NCBI RefSeq assembly: GCF_004343255.1
Contig: NZ_SMDD01000003.1
Location: 248,001-312,000 of the forward strand
Length of the DNA: 64,000 nucleotides
Reading direction: 5' to 3'
DNA from: Laceyella sacchari
Lineage (GTDB): Bacteria > Bacillota > Bacilli > Thermoactinomycetales > Thermoactinomycetaceae
Shown here: piece after piece, positions 25,649 through 33,419 of the stretch
How the letters are laid out: each line of letters begins with the position of its first letter
Position numbering within the stretch: position 1 is the stretch's first letter
Notes under the pieces: generated by a model
Told to the model about the DNA's origin: nothing
Database searches by the model: none
Seen by the model: the letters and a program-made list of their open reading frames with translations, nothing else
Position numbers and translations under genes: made by a program

Positions 25649-27106
25649 ATGAACAATAAACAATACCAAACTCCTTTATTTACGAAATTGAGAGAACACG
25701 CAAACCTCAACCCGATCCAATTTCACATCCCTGGCCATAAGAAAGGGCAGGGCATGGATCCTGAATACCGTGATTTCATCGGGTTGAATGCCTTGTCGAT
25801 CGACTTGATCAATATCGCCCCTCTCGATGACCTGCACCATCCCCAGGGCATTATTCAGGAAGCCCAACAGCTGGCGGCAGAAGCCTTTGGCGCGGATCAT
25901 ACCTTTTTTTCCATCCAAGGCACCAGCGGAGCGATTATGACCATGGTGATGTCCGTTGTTGGCCCCGGCGACAAAATCATCGTGCCGCGCAATGTGCACA
26001 AATCCGTCCTGTCGGCAATCATCTTGGCGGGAGCGTTGCCCATTTTTGTACATCCGGAAATGGACAAAACCTTGGGTATCGCCCATGGCATCACTGCCAG
26101 CCAAGTGGAAAAGGCGCTGGCACTGCACCCGGAAGCCAAAGCAGTGTTGGTCATTAATCCCACGTATTACGGCGTTGCTGGCAATCTCAAGGAGATTGTC
26201 GATCTGGTTCACCGACACGGTATTCCCGTGCTCGTCGATGAAGCACATGGGGTACTTACTCACTTCCATGACCGTTTGCCCCTCTCAGCAATGGACGCCG
26301 GGGCCGATATGGCCGCAACCAGCGTCCACAAATTGGGTGGCTCGCTCACTCAAAGCTCTGTGTTAAATGTCCGTGAGGGTTTGGTTAGCCCGGCACGCGT
26401 GCAATCCATTATCAGCATGTTGACTACGACTTCTACGTCCTACATCCTGTTAGCATCGCTGGACGCCGCCCGCCGCTATTTGGCCGTAAACGGCAAAGCG
26501 ATCATCGAAGAAACCCTGCGCCTGGCCGATTACGCCCGACGGCAAATCAATGAAATTGCCGGTTTGCGCTGCGTCGGCCGAGAATGGCTGGGAAGCGACG
26601 CGCTTTATGACTTGGATGAAACCAAACTTCTCATTCATTTGGAAAATCTGACCATCAACGGGAATGAAGCAGAAAACTGGTTGCGCGAAAACTACCAGAT
26701 CGAAGTAGAACTCAGCGATTTGCACAACTTGCTCTGCTTAATCACACCTGGAGACACCCAAGAAACCATCGATCAACTTCTTAACGCACTCAAGGACATG
26801 TCTGATCGCTTTTACCAAGACAAATGTCATTCTCCGGTGGAAATCCGCCTTCCTGAGATCCCCAGATTGGTTCTGTCTCCGCGCGAAGCGTTTTACAGTG
26901 AGACGGAATCCATCTTGCTGAAGGAAGCAGCCGGCCGGGTGATCGCCGAGTTTATCATGATCTACCCTCCTGGCATTCCCATTTTGGCGCCGGGTGAAGA
27001 GATTACCGAAGAAAACATCTACTATATCGAAGAACATCTCCAAGCAGGCCTCCCCGTCCAAGGGCCGGAAGACCCCACTATGCGTAAGATTCGGGTAATC
27101 AAATAA
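25649..27106 (+). CDS. speA: Arginine decarboxylase, Orn/Lys/Arg decarboxylase major class (SpeA-type)
   Basis: PLP-dependent decarboxylase, in Bacillus the arginine decarboxylase that starts polyamine synthesis via agmatine. The 485-residue length fits the short Gram-positive class. N-terminal IPGHKKGQGMDPEY, the PLP stacking site IQGTSGAIMTM near residue 89, DEAHGVLTHFH near 197 and the PLP-lysine motif SVHKLGGSLTQS near 225 are visible. The C-terminal domain ends in a typical GIPILAPGEEIT segment. Lysine or ornithine specificity cannot be excluded. An sr1P-like gene lies convergently downstream, an association known in B. subtilis. Confidence 0.92.
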   Translation: MNNKQYQTPLFTKLREHANLNPIQFHIPGHKKGQGMDPEYRDFIGLNALSIDLINIAPLDDLHHPQGIIQEAQQLAAEAFGADHTFFSIQGTSGAIMTMVMSVVGPGDKIIVPRNVHKSVLSAIILAGALPIFVHPEMDKTLGIAHGITASQVEKALALHPEAKAVLVINPTYYGVAGNLKEIVDLVHRHGIPVLVDEAHGVLTHFHDRLPLSAMDAGADMAATSVHKLGGSLTQSSVLNVREGLVSPARVQSIISMLTTTSTSYILLASLDAARRYLAVNGKAIIEETLRLADYARRQINEIAGLRCVGREWLGSDALYDLDETKLLIHLENLTINGNEAENWLRENYQIEVELSDLHNLLCLITPGDTQETIDQLLNALKDMSDRFYQDKCHSPVEIRLPEIPRLVLSPREAFYSETESILLKEAAGRVIAEFIMIYPPGIPILAPGEEITEENIYYIEEHLQAGLPVQGPEDPTMRKIRVIK

Positions 27107-27133
27107 GCCACCGTCAATTAGACGGTGGCTTTC
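27106..27133 (+). terminator. Terminator hairpin after speA
   Basis: AGCCACCGTC pairs with GACGGTGGCT (10 bp, loop AATTA) right at the speA stop codon. The T tract that follows is short (TTC), so termination may be partial. Confidence 0.7.
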
Positions 27134-27258
27134 AACGTTTATGTGAACCGCACCATTGTTTCAACGGCGGGCTTTTTATTTAATCAATCTTCCTATTAGC
27201 ACATCGTAACAGACGTTCACAGCGCCAATTGGCCGCCGTGTGCTGCCCATTCGCTCAC

Positions 27259-27390
27259 TTATTCGCTTTTCGCGTTGGCAGCTGTTTCCGTGTTTTCGCA
27301 GCCCGGGCATTTGCCATACAACGTGCCCACTTTCTCTGCCGGCACATAAGTAATCACTTCTTCACATGTTTGGCACACAATCGCTTCCAT
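27259..27390 (-). CDS. sr1P: GapA-binding peptide SR1P
   Basis: A 43-residue protein too short for usual gene calling: MEAIVCQTCEEVITYVPAEK, then VGTLYGKCPGCEN and a hydrophilic tail. The two CxxC pairs (Cys6/Cys9 and Cys28/Cys31) and the LYGxCPxC block are those of SR1P, the peptide encoded by the dual-function small RNA SR1 in Bacillus. SR1P binds glyceraldehyde-3-phosphate dehydrogenase GapA and helps RNase J1 activity; the RNA part base-pairs with ahrC mRNA. Binding site GGGAGG precedes ATG by 8 bases. As in B. subtilis it is next to speA. The RNA function here is inferred; the peptide family is clear. Confidence 0.88.
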   Translation of the reverse strand: MEAIVCQTCEEVITYVPAEKVGTLYGKCPGCENTETAANAKSE

Positions 27391-27425
27391 TGAAGTTCCC
27401 TCCCGAACTGATTTGCAAGCTTTTT

Positions 27426-27484
27426 TGTAAGCGCTCTTATTATGATGTCACTTATATTATATTATGACATACTATTTATGTCAA
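27426..27484 (-). promoter_or_regulatory. sr1P promoter with cre-like and CcpN-like sites
   Basis: On the minus strand, TTGACA (27479-27484) and TATAAT (27456-27461) are 17 bases apart, a perfect vegetative promoter. A perfect inverted repeat ATGTCA/TGACAT (27445-27450 and 27465-27470) flanks the -10. TATGTCATAAT (27461-27471) fits the CcpN box as I remember it (TRTGHYATAYW) at 10 of 11 positions. TGTAAGCGCTCTTA (27426-27439), a cre-like site with one mismatch to TGWAANCGNTNWCA, lies just after the transcription start. Together they suggest glycolytic repression. Confidence 0.75.
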
Positions 27485-27522
27485 AGGGTGATTTATTTTG
27501 CCCATTCCCCCAAAAAAGCGCA

Positions 27523-27554
27523 CAAAAAAAAGAGCAAATCCGAAGACTTGCTCT
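27523..27554 (-). terminator. Terminator after DUF3055 gene
   Basis: AGAGCAAGTC-TTCG-GATTTGCTCT on the minus strand followed by eight T. It ends the DUF3055 transcript and separates it from the sr1P promoter. Confidence 0.9.
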
Positions 27555-27559
27555 CACTG

Positions 27560-27862
27560 TCAATGCTCTGCTTCTATTTCCATTGTAATTGCGGGAAGGT
27601 TGCTTCTGAAAAACAGCGCAATCTCCTCCGCTTCTTCTCGTGAACGAAGATTAAAGATCTTCTGCAGATATTCCAAATTCTCAGTATCCTCCATTGAAAG
27701 CAGAGAGGAGCGTCCGGTTTGCATGCAAACAACAAGCGGCTTACCAAAAAACATGTGGGTGTACACGATTCCGAAGTCGTATCGGCCGTGCTCGGAAATG
27801 AAACCGACGAAGCGCACTTTCGCTTTTTCGGACTCGTCATACAGTCGTTCATAAAGACTCAT
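27560..27862 (-). CDS. DUF3055 family protein
   Basis: A 100-residue cytoplasmic protein with the strongly conserved block YDFGIVYTHMFFGKPLVVCM near residue 28 and LQKIFNLRSREEAEEIALFF near 67, typical of the DUF3055 family in Bacillales. Function unknown. ATG after GAGGAGGAGATTAG. Between its start and the upstream GAF gene lies a short hairpin. Confidence 0.85.
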   Translation of the reverse strand: MSLYERLYDESEKAKVRFVGFISEHGRYDFGIVYTHMFFGKPLVVCMQTGRSSLLSMEDTENLEYLQKIFNLRSREEAEEIALFFRSNLPAITMEIEAEH

Positions 27863-28002
27863 CTAATCTCCTCCTCACTTTCTTTGAAGAATGGGAAAGA
27901 CATTGCCAAAAGCAATGTCCTCGGTCAAGTGGTTTTCCACAGAAGCCCGTGGGACAGGGCTATTACTTATTTCCCCACCCGCATATCAATGAAACCTTTT
28001 TT

Positions 28003-28443
28003 TCATGAATTATATTTTTCTACTTTCGTTTCAAAAAGAGACGCCAACTCCATAAACAGAGAAACATCTTCTTCATCAATCACATTTGCACGTTTGGAGA
28101 TCACAACAAGCACGCCGATCAAATGATGCCCTCGATAGAATGGCATATACACTTCGACCCTTCCGGACAATCGTTCGCGAACCATGCTCCCTCTAGCTGC
28201 AGCTACACTGATCAACCCTTCCCCGAAAGGAATCCGCTGTGGCAGGAGTCGCTCCCCTTCATCGTGACGTAACACAAAAGCATAATCCTGAACCAAATAT
28301 ATGCTTACCCATTGGTAACCGGGCACCTTTTTTTGCAATGACTCACACACAAATTGGTAAAGATCGTTCACTTGATCCGCGCATTTATCCGAAACGACGC
28401 CGATCTCTGAGCGTAACTCGTCGAGCAAATCCACTTTACGCAT
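28003..28443 (-). CDS. GAF-domain protein
   Basis: A 146-residue protein made of a single GAF-like domain: WVSIYLVQDYAFVLRHDEG near residue 44, IPFGEGLISVAAARGSMVRE near 74 and YMPFYRGHHLIGVLVVISK near 98. It resembles small free-standing GAF proteins that sense ligands or redox state (for example the methionine sulfoxide reductase fRMsr), but the fRMsr cysteines are absent, since the domain has only two cysteines near the N-terminus. Start ATG after GGAGGC. Ligand unknown. Confidence 0.8.
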   Translation of the reverse strand: MRKVDLLDELRSEIGVVSDKCADQVNDLYQFVCESLQKKVPGYQWVSIYLVQDYAFVLRHDEGERLLPQRIPFGEGLISVAAARGSMVRERLSGRVEVYMPFYRGHHLIGVLVVISKRANVIDEEDVSLFMELASLFETKVEKYNS

Positions 28444-28757
28444 CAGAAAAGCCTCCAAATCCGTAGAATAGAAAAAATTTTAACATGACCGCATACACGG
28501 GACAAGTCATTATATTTCAATTTTTTAAAAAACATGATGAATCCATCATGAAGCTTGCAAAAATCGCGCGATTTTTCCGCTACCTTCCTATTTCCGAAAA
28601 AACCGAACCTCAAACATGTTGTGGTTAAGCAATCTTCAATCCATCGCAACGTGACCGGTGTCCAAATAATGAGATTTGATTGATTTGCGCAACCATTTCA
28701 CCCCGTGCTAAGATGGAAATAAAAAAACATTAGCCATGGATGAGGAGCGAGTTTTCA
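28444..28757. other. Divergent intergenic region with two palindromes
   Basis: Between the GAF gene (minus) and the DUF1885 gene (plus). Contains CATGATG-AATC-CATCATG (28533-28550) and the perfect 18-base palindrome AAAAATCGCGCGATTTTT (28559-28576). Neither has the layout of a terminator for an adjacent gene end, so they may be operators or a shared regulatory hairpin. Confidence 0.5.
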
Positions 28758-29174
28758 TTGAATAAAAGCGCATACATCAAGCTGGTGAAAGGTTCTGCGC
28801 AAACGGAGGTTACTCTGGCCGATGTAAAAGAACTCTTGGTTCGATACCAACATATGACTTCACTGACCGGCCAGCAGCTGGACTGGGATTATCAAGCGGC
28901 TGCTTTTCCTTACACCATCGAAGAACAGGAACAAGATGACGTCCCCTATCTGGTTCTAAAAGGGACAGAGCCCCACTTATACCGCGGCTTAGTAATTGGC
29001 GTCAGCCAGGAAGAAGATACCGGCACCCCTTACGTCCAATTGGTTTTGCCGGAGCAAGCAACGCATGGCGACCTCGCCAAAGGAAACGAATTCTCCAAGT
29101 ACATAGCCAAACAGCTTAAAGCCGAACTCCACTTATTCAACGGCCGCATCATTTATTACAATCCACGCAAATGA
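28758..29174 (+). CDS. DUF1885 family protein (probable)
   Basis: A 138-residue soluble protein beginning LNKSAYIKLVKGS, with QLDWDYQAAAFPYTIEEQEQ near residue 39 and KLVLPEQATHGDLAKGNEF-like C-terminal segment. I believe it is DUF1885, a small Bacillales family of unknown function, from overall resemblance; no motif proves it. The start is TTG at 28758 behind GAGGAG with 10 bases of spacing, in preference to an ATG six codons upstream that overlaps the binding site. Confidence 0.72.
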   Translation: MNKSAYIKLVKGSAQTEVTLADVKELLVRYQHMTSLTGQQLDWDYQAAAFPYTIEEQEQDDVPYLVLKGTEPHLYRGLVIGVSQEEDTGTPYVQLVLPEQATHGDLAKGNEFSKYIAKQLKAELHLFNGRIIYYNPRK

Positions 29175-29177
29175 AAA

Positions 29178-29202
29178 GCACCCTGGGAGTCTCCCAGGGC
29201 GC
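29178..29202 (+). terminator. Terminator hairpin between convergent genes
   Basis: GCACCCTGGGA and TCCCAGGGCGC form a stable stem with a 3-base loop right after the DUF1885 stop; a short T-rich stretch follows. Confidence 0.65.
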
Positions 29203-29253
29203 CTTCATTTCCCTTGCGTTTAAAGCGGTTAACTTACCGAATAATCTTCACTG

Positions 29254-30576
29254 TCAATACGGAACATCCAACTCCAGATCAAGCTCATTTTCCACGCGGT
29301 ACAACTCTTGCAAAAACTCGGCAAATTTCTCTTTGTCCTGTTGCTCGTAACAGCGGGCCAACTTGAGAATCACCTTGTGCTCTTGTGGCTTGTCCCCCTT
29401 TTTGCGTGCCATCTTCCACACTTTTTCATACACTTGAATCGCATCACTGTAAGCGCCTTGCTTAGCGTGACAGTCACCCAAAACAATGTACGTTTCCCGA
29501 TGTGGCATGGTTTGGTGATTTCGTTCACAAATAGCCACAGCCTCTTCCAACACCTGTTTGGCTTCGTCGCTTTTTCCTTGTTCCAGCAATACCATCCCCA
29601 AATATGTATGCGTTTTTATTTTTAATTCATCCGCTTTAATTTTTTCTTGCAAGCAGAGTGCCGTGCGGAAACAATCCTCCGCCTCATCCCATTGGCCCTT
29701 GCGCAAATGGATGCCGCCCAGCATCATCCACAGCTCGGATGCATGTTCCGGCTTTTTGTTGATACGGGCCAGTTCAATCCCCGCTGTAGCGTGGGTCACC
29801 GCTTCATCATACAATTTGAGCTTGGTCAGCATGGAAACCCGTGACTGCGACAAATTTAGCACCACTTCCACATTTTTGATCTCATCGATCTGTTGCCACA
29901 AATCTTCGATCAGCCGCAGGCCTTCTTCGATCCGATCCAGCTTTTCCAACACTTTCACCTTCGCCGCCAGCAACATGCTTTTATAATCGCTGCGCTCACC
30001 CGCCTCTTGGAAATGCTCTATGCCTTCTTCTACATACTTCAAGGCTTGATCCGCATCATGCACTTCCATCGCAATGCGTCCCAGTTCATGATAACTAGCC
30101 GCTTTTATGTTACTTTTCTGCCACTCCCCCTTCTGGTCGACGATCCGAATCGCTTCTAAAAAATGATTTTGTGATTTCACCCAATTTTTCTTCTGCAAAT
30201 AGATTTTCCCACGCAAAAAATGAACATAAGCTGTGGACAAGTGATTGTTAGGCACCGCCAATTTGCGCAATTTCTCCAAGCCTTTATCGGGATTCATCAA
30301 GTCAACGATACTTTCCACAGCCGCCAGCTTTAATTCCATTTGTTCTTCTTCCTGCTTTTCTTTAGCCCACAATTCATGAATCTGCTCCAGGTTCACACCC
30401 AGTTTGTCAGCAATGTACCGAACCTTTTCCTCGTTTACATAGGTGATGCCCCGCTCAATATTGCTGATCGTGGAAGGGGAAATAAAGTCATCAGCCAGAT
30501 CCTCTAACCTCAGACCTAGTTCTTTCCTCCGTTTTCGCAACAATTCACCAATTTGGCTGGGATGAATATACTCCAT
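29254..30576 (-). CDS. Helix-turn-helix XRE regulator with TPR repeats
   Basis: A 440-residue protein with an N-terminal XRE-type HTH (IGELLRKRRKELGLRLEDLA, then FISPSTISNIERGITYV, residues about 8-55) and about eight tetratricopeptide repeats from residue 100 to the end, for example SAYVHFLRG..., GRIAMEVHDADQALKYVEEG and TYLGMVLLEQGKSDEAKQVLE. The layout is that of RNPP regulators (PlcR, PrgX, Rgg-like) that bind short peptides in the TPR groove, but without a recognised cognate peptide gene. ATG chosen behind GAGGTG; a GTG four codons upstream is the alternative. Divergent from a 99-residue unknown gene that it may control. Confidence 0.85.
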   Translation of the reverse strand: MEYIHPSQIGELLRKRRKELGLRLEDLADDFISPSTISNIERGITYVNEEKVRYIADKLGVNLEQIHELWAKEKQEEEQMELKLAAVESIVDLMNPDKGLEKLRKLAVPNNHLSTAYVHFLRGKIYLQKKNWVKSQNHFLEAIRIVDQKGEWQKSNIKAASYHELGRIAMEVHDADQALKYVEEGIEHFQEAGERSDYKSMLLAAKVKVLEKLDRIEEGLRLIEDLWQQIDEIKNVEVVLNLSQSRVSMLTKLKLYDEAVTHATAGIELARINKKPEHASELWMMLGGIHLRKGQWDEAEDCFRTALCLQEKIKADELKIKTHTYLGMVLLEQGKSDEAKQVLEEAVAICERNHQTMPHRETYIVLGDCHAKQGAYSDAIQVYEKVWKMARKKGDKPQEHKVILKLARCYEQQDKEKFAEFLQELYRVENELDLELDVPY

Positions 30577-30693
30577 TCGCTCATTCACCTCTTCATCAAG
30601 GATTGCATCGCAACCCCAACAAATTAATTGAAATTTTACCGCATTCTAATCCCTTGATAGAAAGATTATTAAACTTTCAAATGAAAAGCCGGT

Positions 30694-30722
30694 TTGACAT
30701 AAATTTTTCCAGGATGTATACT
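30694..30722 (+). promoter_or_regulatory. Consensus sigma-A promoter of the 99-residue gene
   Basis: TTGACA and TATACT with a 17-base spacer, about 50 bases before the start codon. An imperfect inverted repeat (TAGAAAG and CTTTCAAA, about 30658-30680) lies just upstream, in the shared region with the HTH-TPR gene, and is a candidate operator. Confidence 0.8.
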
Positions 30723-30775
30723 CTTCGTATCACAATAATAAATTTTCAGTAAAATAAAACGAAAGGATTGAAGCG

Positions 30776-31075
30776 ATGCTAAAATTGCTTATCTCCGGAA
30801 AGCCTTCAGAACTACACCCCTTCCTGTTTGACCTTGCCACACAACCACAATATCATATGCAATTGCACACCATTGAACAATCCCCCTCCCAAACGGGAGA
30901 AGCAAAGGTGGAAGCACAGCTTCAGTTTGTACCAACCCATCGCAATCCACTGCAAATCACGTTGCTCACAGACACAGGTGAGGAAATTCACATCCACTTT
31001 GTCGATGGACACATGGTCAAAATGGATGAAACAGTCACTTTTATCAGTGGGAAAGTTTATGACATATTTGGATAG
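30776..31075 (+). CDS. Hypothetical 99-residue protein beside HTH-TPR regulator
   Basis: Not recognised. A small soluble protein (MLKLLISGKPSELHPFLFDL at the start; IHIHFVDGHMVKMDETVTFI near residue 72) of likely mixed alpha/beta fold with several histidines. It has a strong promoter, a good ribosome binding site (GAAAGGATTGAAGCG) and is divergent from the HTH-TPR regulator with a 200-base shared control region, so regulation by that protein is likely. A hairpin follows its stop codon. Confidence 0.75.
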   Translation: MLKLLISGKPSELHPFLFDLATQPQYHMQLHTIEQSPSQTGEAKVEAQLQFVPTHRNPLQITLLTDTGEEIHIHFVDGHMVKMDETVTFISGKVYDIFG

Positions 31076-31180
31076 AAAAAAGCCCCATCAACTCGGCTGG
31101 TAGGGGCATGAAGAAAAGTTGGTCTATTCTATATTGTAGCATAATTACCGGTGTATGGTAAGTGTCAATGCTAAGGATTC

Positions 31181-31217
31181 AGCCCCTTTCCCAGGCATCT
31201 CGTCCGGGAAAGGGGCT
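31181..31217. terminator. Long GC-rich hairpin between converging genes
   Basis: AGCCCCTTTCCC pairs with GGGAAAGGGGCT (12 bp). No T run follows on either strand, so it may be a weak terminator or an mRNA-end stabiliser for the PAP2 gene just downstream (minus strand). Confidence 0.55.
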
Positions 31218-31226
31218 GAAGGATGT

Positions 31227-31760
31227 TCATATCACTTGAAACAAGTAAACTGAACCCACAGCAAACGCACTACCCAAGCAAGTGCCAATCAACACATCGG
31301 TGGGGTAATGCAAAGCCAGATACATGCGAGAAAATCCGATAATGATGGCATATGGCAGTAAAATAGCCATAAATACCGTCGAATGCAGGATAAACGTCAT
31401 CGCGACAGAGAACGCCGCCGTCGTATGCCCCGACGGGAAAGAATAGTCCGTCAGCGGGTTGGGGAACGTATGCAAATGCTCCAACCGCAGATAAGGACGG
31501 ATTCGAGGCATCAGCATCTTCAGCACGCGCACGATCAAATGGCTGCCTGCGAGGGCGATCACACCTTCAACCGCCCATGTTTTAAACTCTTTGGGCATAA
31601 ACAGATACCACGCAAGCAGAAAACCGATCGTAGCTGTGGGGCCACCCAGATGAGTGATCCGCGGCATCAACCAATCCAACCAACGGCATTTCCAATGACA
31701 ATTGACCAGTTGAATCAATGAATGATCATATCGGGTCACCCACGAAGCAATCCCTTTCAA
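31227..31760 (-). CDS. PAP2 family phosphatase (undecaprenyl-diphosphatase type)
   Basis: A 177-residue membrane protein with the three PAP2 motifs: KMLMPRIRPYLR (K-x6-RP type) near residue 82, PSGHTTAAFSV near 112 and SRMYLALHYPTDVLIG near 145, with five or six transmembrane segments. Such enzymes dephosphorylate undecaprenyl pyrophosphate or other lipid phosphates on the outer face of the membrane. TTG start behind GGAGGTGAGGCAGT. Substrate not proven. Confidence 0.88.
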   Translation of the reverse strand: MKGIASWVTRYDHSLIQLVNCHWKCRWLDWLMPRITHLGGPTATIGFLLAWYLFMPKEFKTWAVEGVIALAGSHLIVRVLKMLMPRIRPYLRLEHLHTFPNPLTDYSFPSGHTTAAFSVAMTFILHSTVFMAILLPYAIIIGFSRMYLALHYPTDVLIGTCLGSAFAVGSVYLFQVI

Positions 31761-31887
31761 ACTGCCTCACCTCCGCCCCGTTTCAGCGTAAAATCCCTAT
31801 ACATTGCCATGGTAATCAAATTGTTTGAAGAGAAGGTAAATGGGGTGTTAATCTTTGCCGGGAGATCAACACCCATGTCTATGTTTA

Positions 31888-32484
31888 TCAATCGAAAACA
31901 CCTTCCAAAATCATCCTGCGCTCTTTTAAACTATATTGTTTCCAGAACCATTCTCCGTAGAGAAACAGATCTAAGTGCAAATGCAATCCTTCATCGTTAC
32001 CTTTCGCTCCGTCACTCGTTCCGGAATTCCCCACATAACCGATGATGTCACCAGCTTTGATTTTTTGCCCTACCTGCACGTGAGGATCAATCCGATCTAA
32101 ATGCACATAGCGCGCCATCAACCCTTTGTCGTGTTGAATCCAAACCGAGCGACCCCGCATGCGATCAAGAATGTCTTCAGGGGTTTGTCCATCATTGTCG
32201 GCCCCTTTCGCCAACAACGCTTCCCGCTCTGGCGTCGTCATTTCCCGATAATCATGATCTGCCCGCACAACCACTCCATCAGCGATCGAATAAACGGGCG
32301 TGTTGCGGTCAATCCGAGTACCGGTGGCATAACTGTACCAATCAAGCCCTTCATGCACCCCATTGCGATATGTCCGGGGTGCACCTGGCAAATGGGAAGC
32401 TCTGGTACTGACATGCGCGCCCTTGATCGGCTTTTCAACAAAAGACAGATATTGGATCATGCCCTTAACAGAGAAGGTTGGCAA
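31888..32484 (-). CDS. M23-family metallopeptidase part (second half of split gene)
   Basis: About 198 residues with the M23 zinc signature: HEGLDWYSYATG near residue 44 (His and Asp ligands), GADNDGQTPEDILDRM and VWIQHDKGLMARYVHLDRI in the core, and GLHLHLDLFLYG near 170 (the HxH ligands). Such enzymes cut peptide bridges in peptidoglycan. The first possible start codon in frame is a TTG 3 codons after the TAG, without a binding site; the true N-terminus probably belongs to the upstream half. Low confidence that it is translated alone. Confidence 0.7.
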   Translation of the reverse strand: MPTFSVKGMIQYLSFVEKPIKGAHVSTRASHLPGAPRTYRNGVHEGLDWYSYATGTRIDRNTPVYSIADGVVVRADHDYREMTTPEREALLAKGADNDGQTPEDILDRMRGRSVWIQHDKGLMARYVHLDRIDPHVQVGQKIKAGDIIGYVGNSGTSDGAKGNDEGLHLHLDLFLYGEWFWKQYSLKERRMILEGVFD

Positions 32485-32490
32485 GTCCGG

Positions 32491-33072
32491 CTACCGGGCA
32501 AACGCCGGTACAGCATCCTCATCCACAAACCATATCGCCTTGCCACTCTCAATGTTGAGTGTTTGCCCAAACACCTCTTGCAGGATAGACACGGGAATGA
32601 AAACCTCCGACTCCTCAATGAGCGGCGGCTCCTCGAGTGGCGCGTAAATGCCATTCAGATTCATGACCGCAATGTTGCGAACCAACTCCAGCCGTGTCTC
32701 GCGGTAAGTGAGCGTCATCTTGCCCGACCGCAAATCAACCTGTCCCTTGATCGGCAGGTGTCGTTTGACCTCATCCAGTTTGATATAGGCGGACCCGTTT
32801 TTGTGGATCAACGTCAAAGCGATGCCCTGCTGTTTGCCAGGGTTTGGTTGCTCTTCGTCGGGCTCGGGATCAGGTTTAGCCGTGACAGGAGGCATTTGGG
32901 GCTTCGCAATCGGTTTGGGTCTTTCCCCGGACGAATATGGAGATTCCGTTGACGTCAAATCAGCTTTGACCCATTCCTCCATCATTTGCAACCACGCTTT
33001 ATTGCTTGGAGGCATAAAGACAATCAGTCCGGACAAGCTTACCATCGTTATGAATAAAGATGCCTTGTTCAT
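32491..33072 (-). CDS. Anchored stalk-domain protein (first half of split gene)
   Basis: A 193-residue protein with an N-terminal membrane segment (LFITMVSLSGLIVFM, residues about 6-20), a Pro/Glu-rich linker (PKPIAKPQMPPVTAKP near residue 55) and a domain like copper amine oxidase N-terminal stalk domains (IKLDEVKRHLPIKGQVDL near 100, VFIPVSILQEVFGQ near 165). Start ATG after AAGGAGATGACC. It ends at TAG in the middle of what looks like a linker to an M23 domain. Confidence 0.75.
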   Translation of the reverse strand: MNKASLFITMVSLSGLIVFMPPSNKAWLQMMEEWVKADLTSTESPYSSGERPKPIAKPQMPPVTAKPDPEPDEEQPNPGKQQGIALTLIHKNGSAYIKLDEVKRHLPIKGQVDLRSGKMTLTYRETRLELVRNIAVMNLNGIYAPLEEPPLIEESEVFIPVSILQEVFGQTLNIESGKAIWFVDEDAVPAFAR

Positions 33073-33326
33073 GGTCATCTCCTTGATCATGCCGTTTTTC
33101 TCATCAGTCAAGAACAAAACAAGCGACTTCAACAACTTGAGAAAGGAAAATGGCTTTTTCTCTTAAACGGCGGCTTTTGGAATAACCGATAGGCAAGCTT
33201 GACGCATGCAAGCCATTTACCCTTTTGCCTAACCATTGTAAGCTGAGTCGAAATGGAGGGTCAACCGCTCTCTGTAGCGTAAATATTTCGATTCAATGAA
33301 ATTGCGTTTCCCTGCGTTCAATTATA

Positions 33327-33359
33327 AAAGCCCTTCGCACCTCATGGGCGAAGGGTTTT
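33327..33359 (-). terminator. Terminator hairpin downstream of dynA
   Basis: AAGCCCTTCGC pairs with GCGAAGGGTTTT, with T tracts on both sides, in the gap after dynA. The rest of the 33137-33419 gap shows nothing else. Confidence 0.8.
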
Positions 33360-33419
33360 CGTAGCCGAAGCAGCCAAGCGCCGTTTCAAACGCAAGCAGG
33401 CATGCCCGCCGCATACAAC

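Larger units (their letters stand above)
31888..33072 (-). pseudogene. Stalk-domain M23 peptidase gene interrupted by an in-frame amber codon
   Basis: The two reading frames at 32491-33072 and 31888-32490 are in the same frame, separated only by one TAG at 32491-32493. Joined, they would encode a 394-residue protein: membrane anchor, Pro/Glu linker, stalk domain and M23 endopeptidase domain. The second half has no ribosome binding site and no signal of its own, so this looks like one gene broken by a point mutation, or one read through. The sequence itself cannot separate a true mutation from a sequencing error. Confidence 0.65.
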
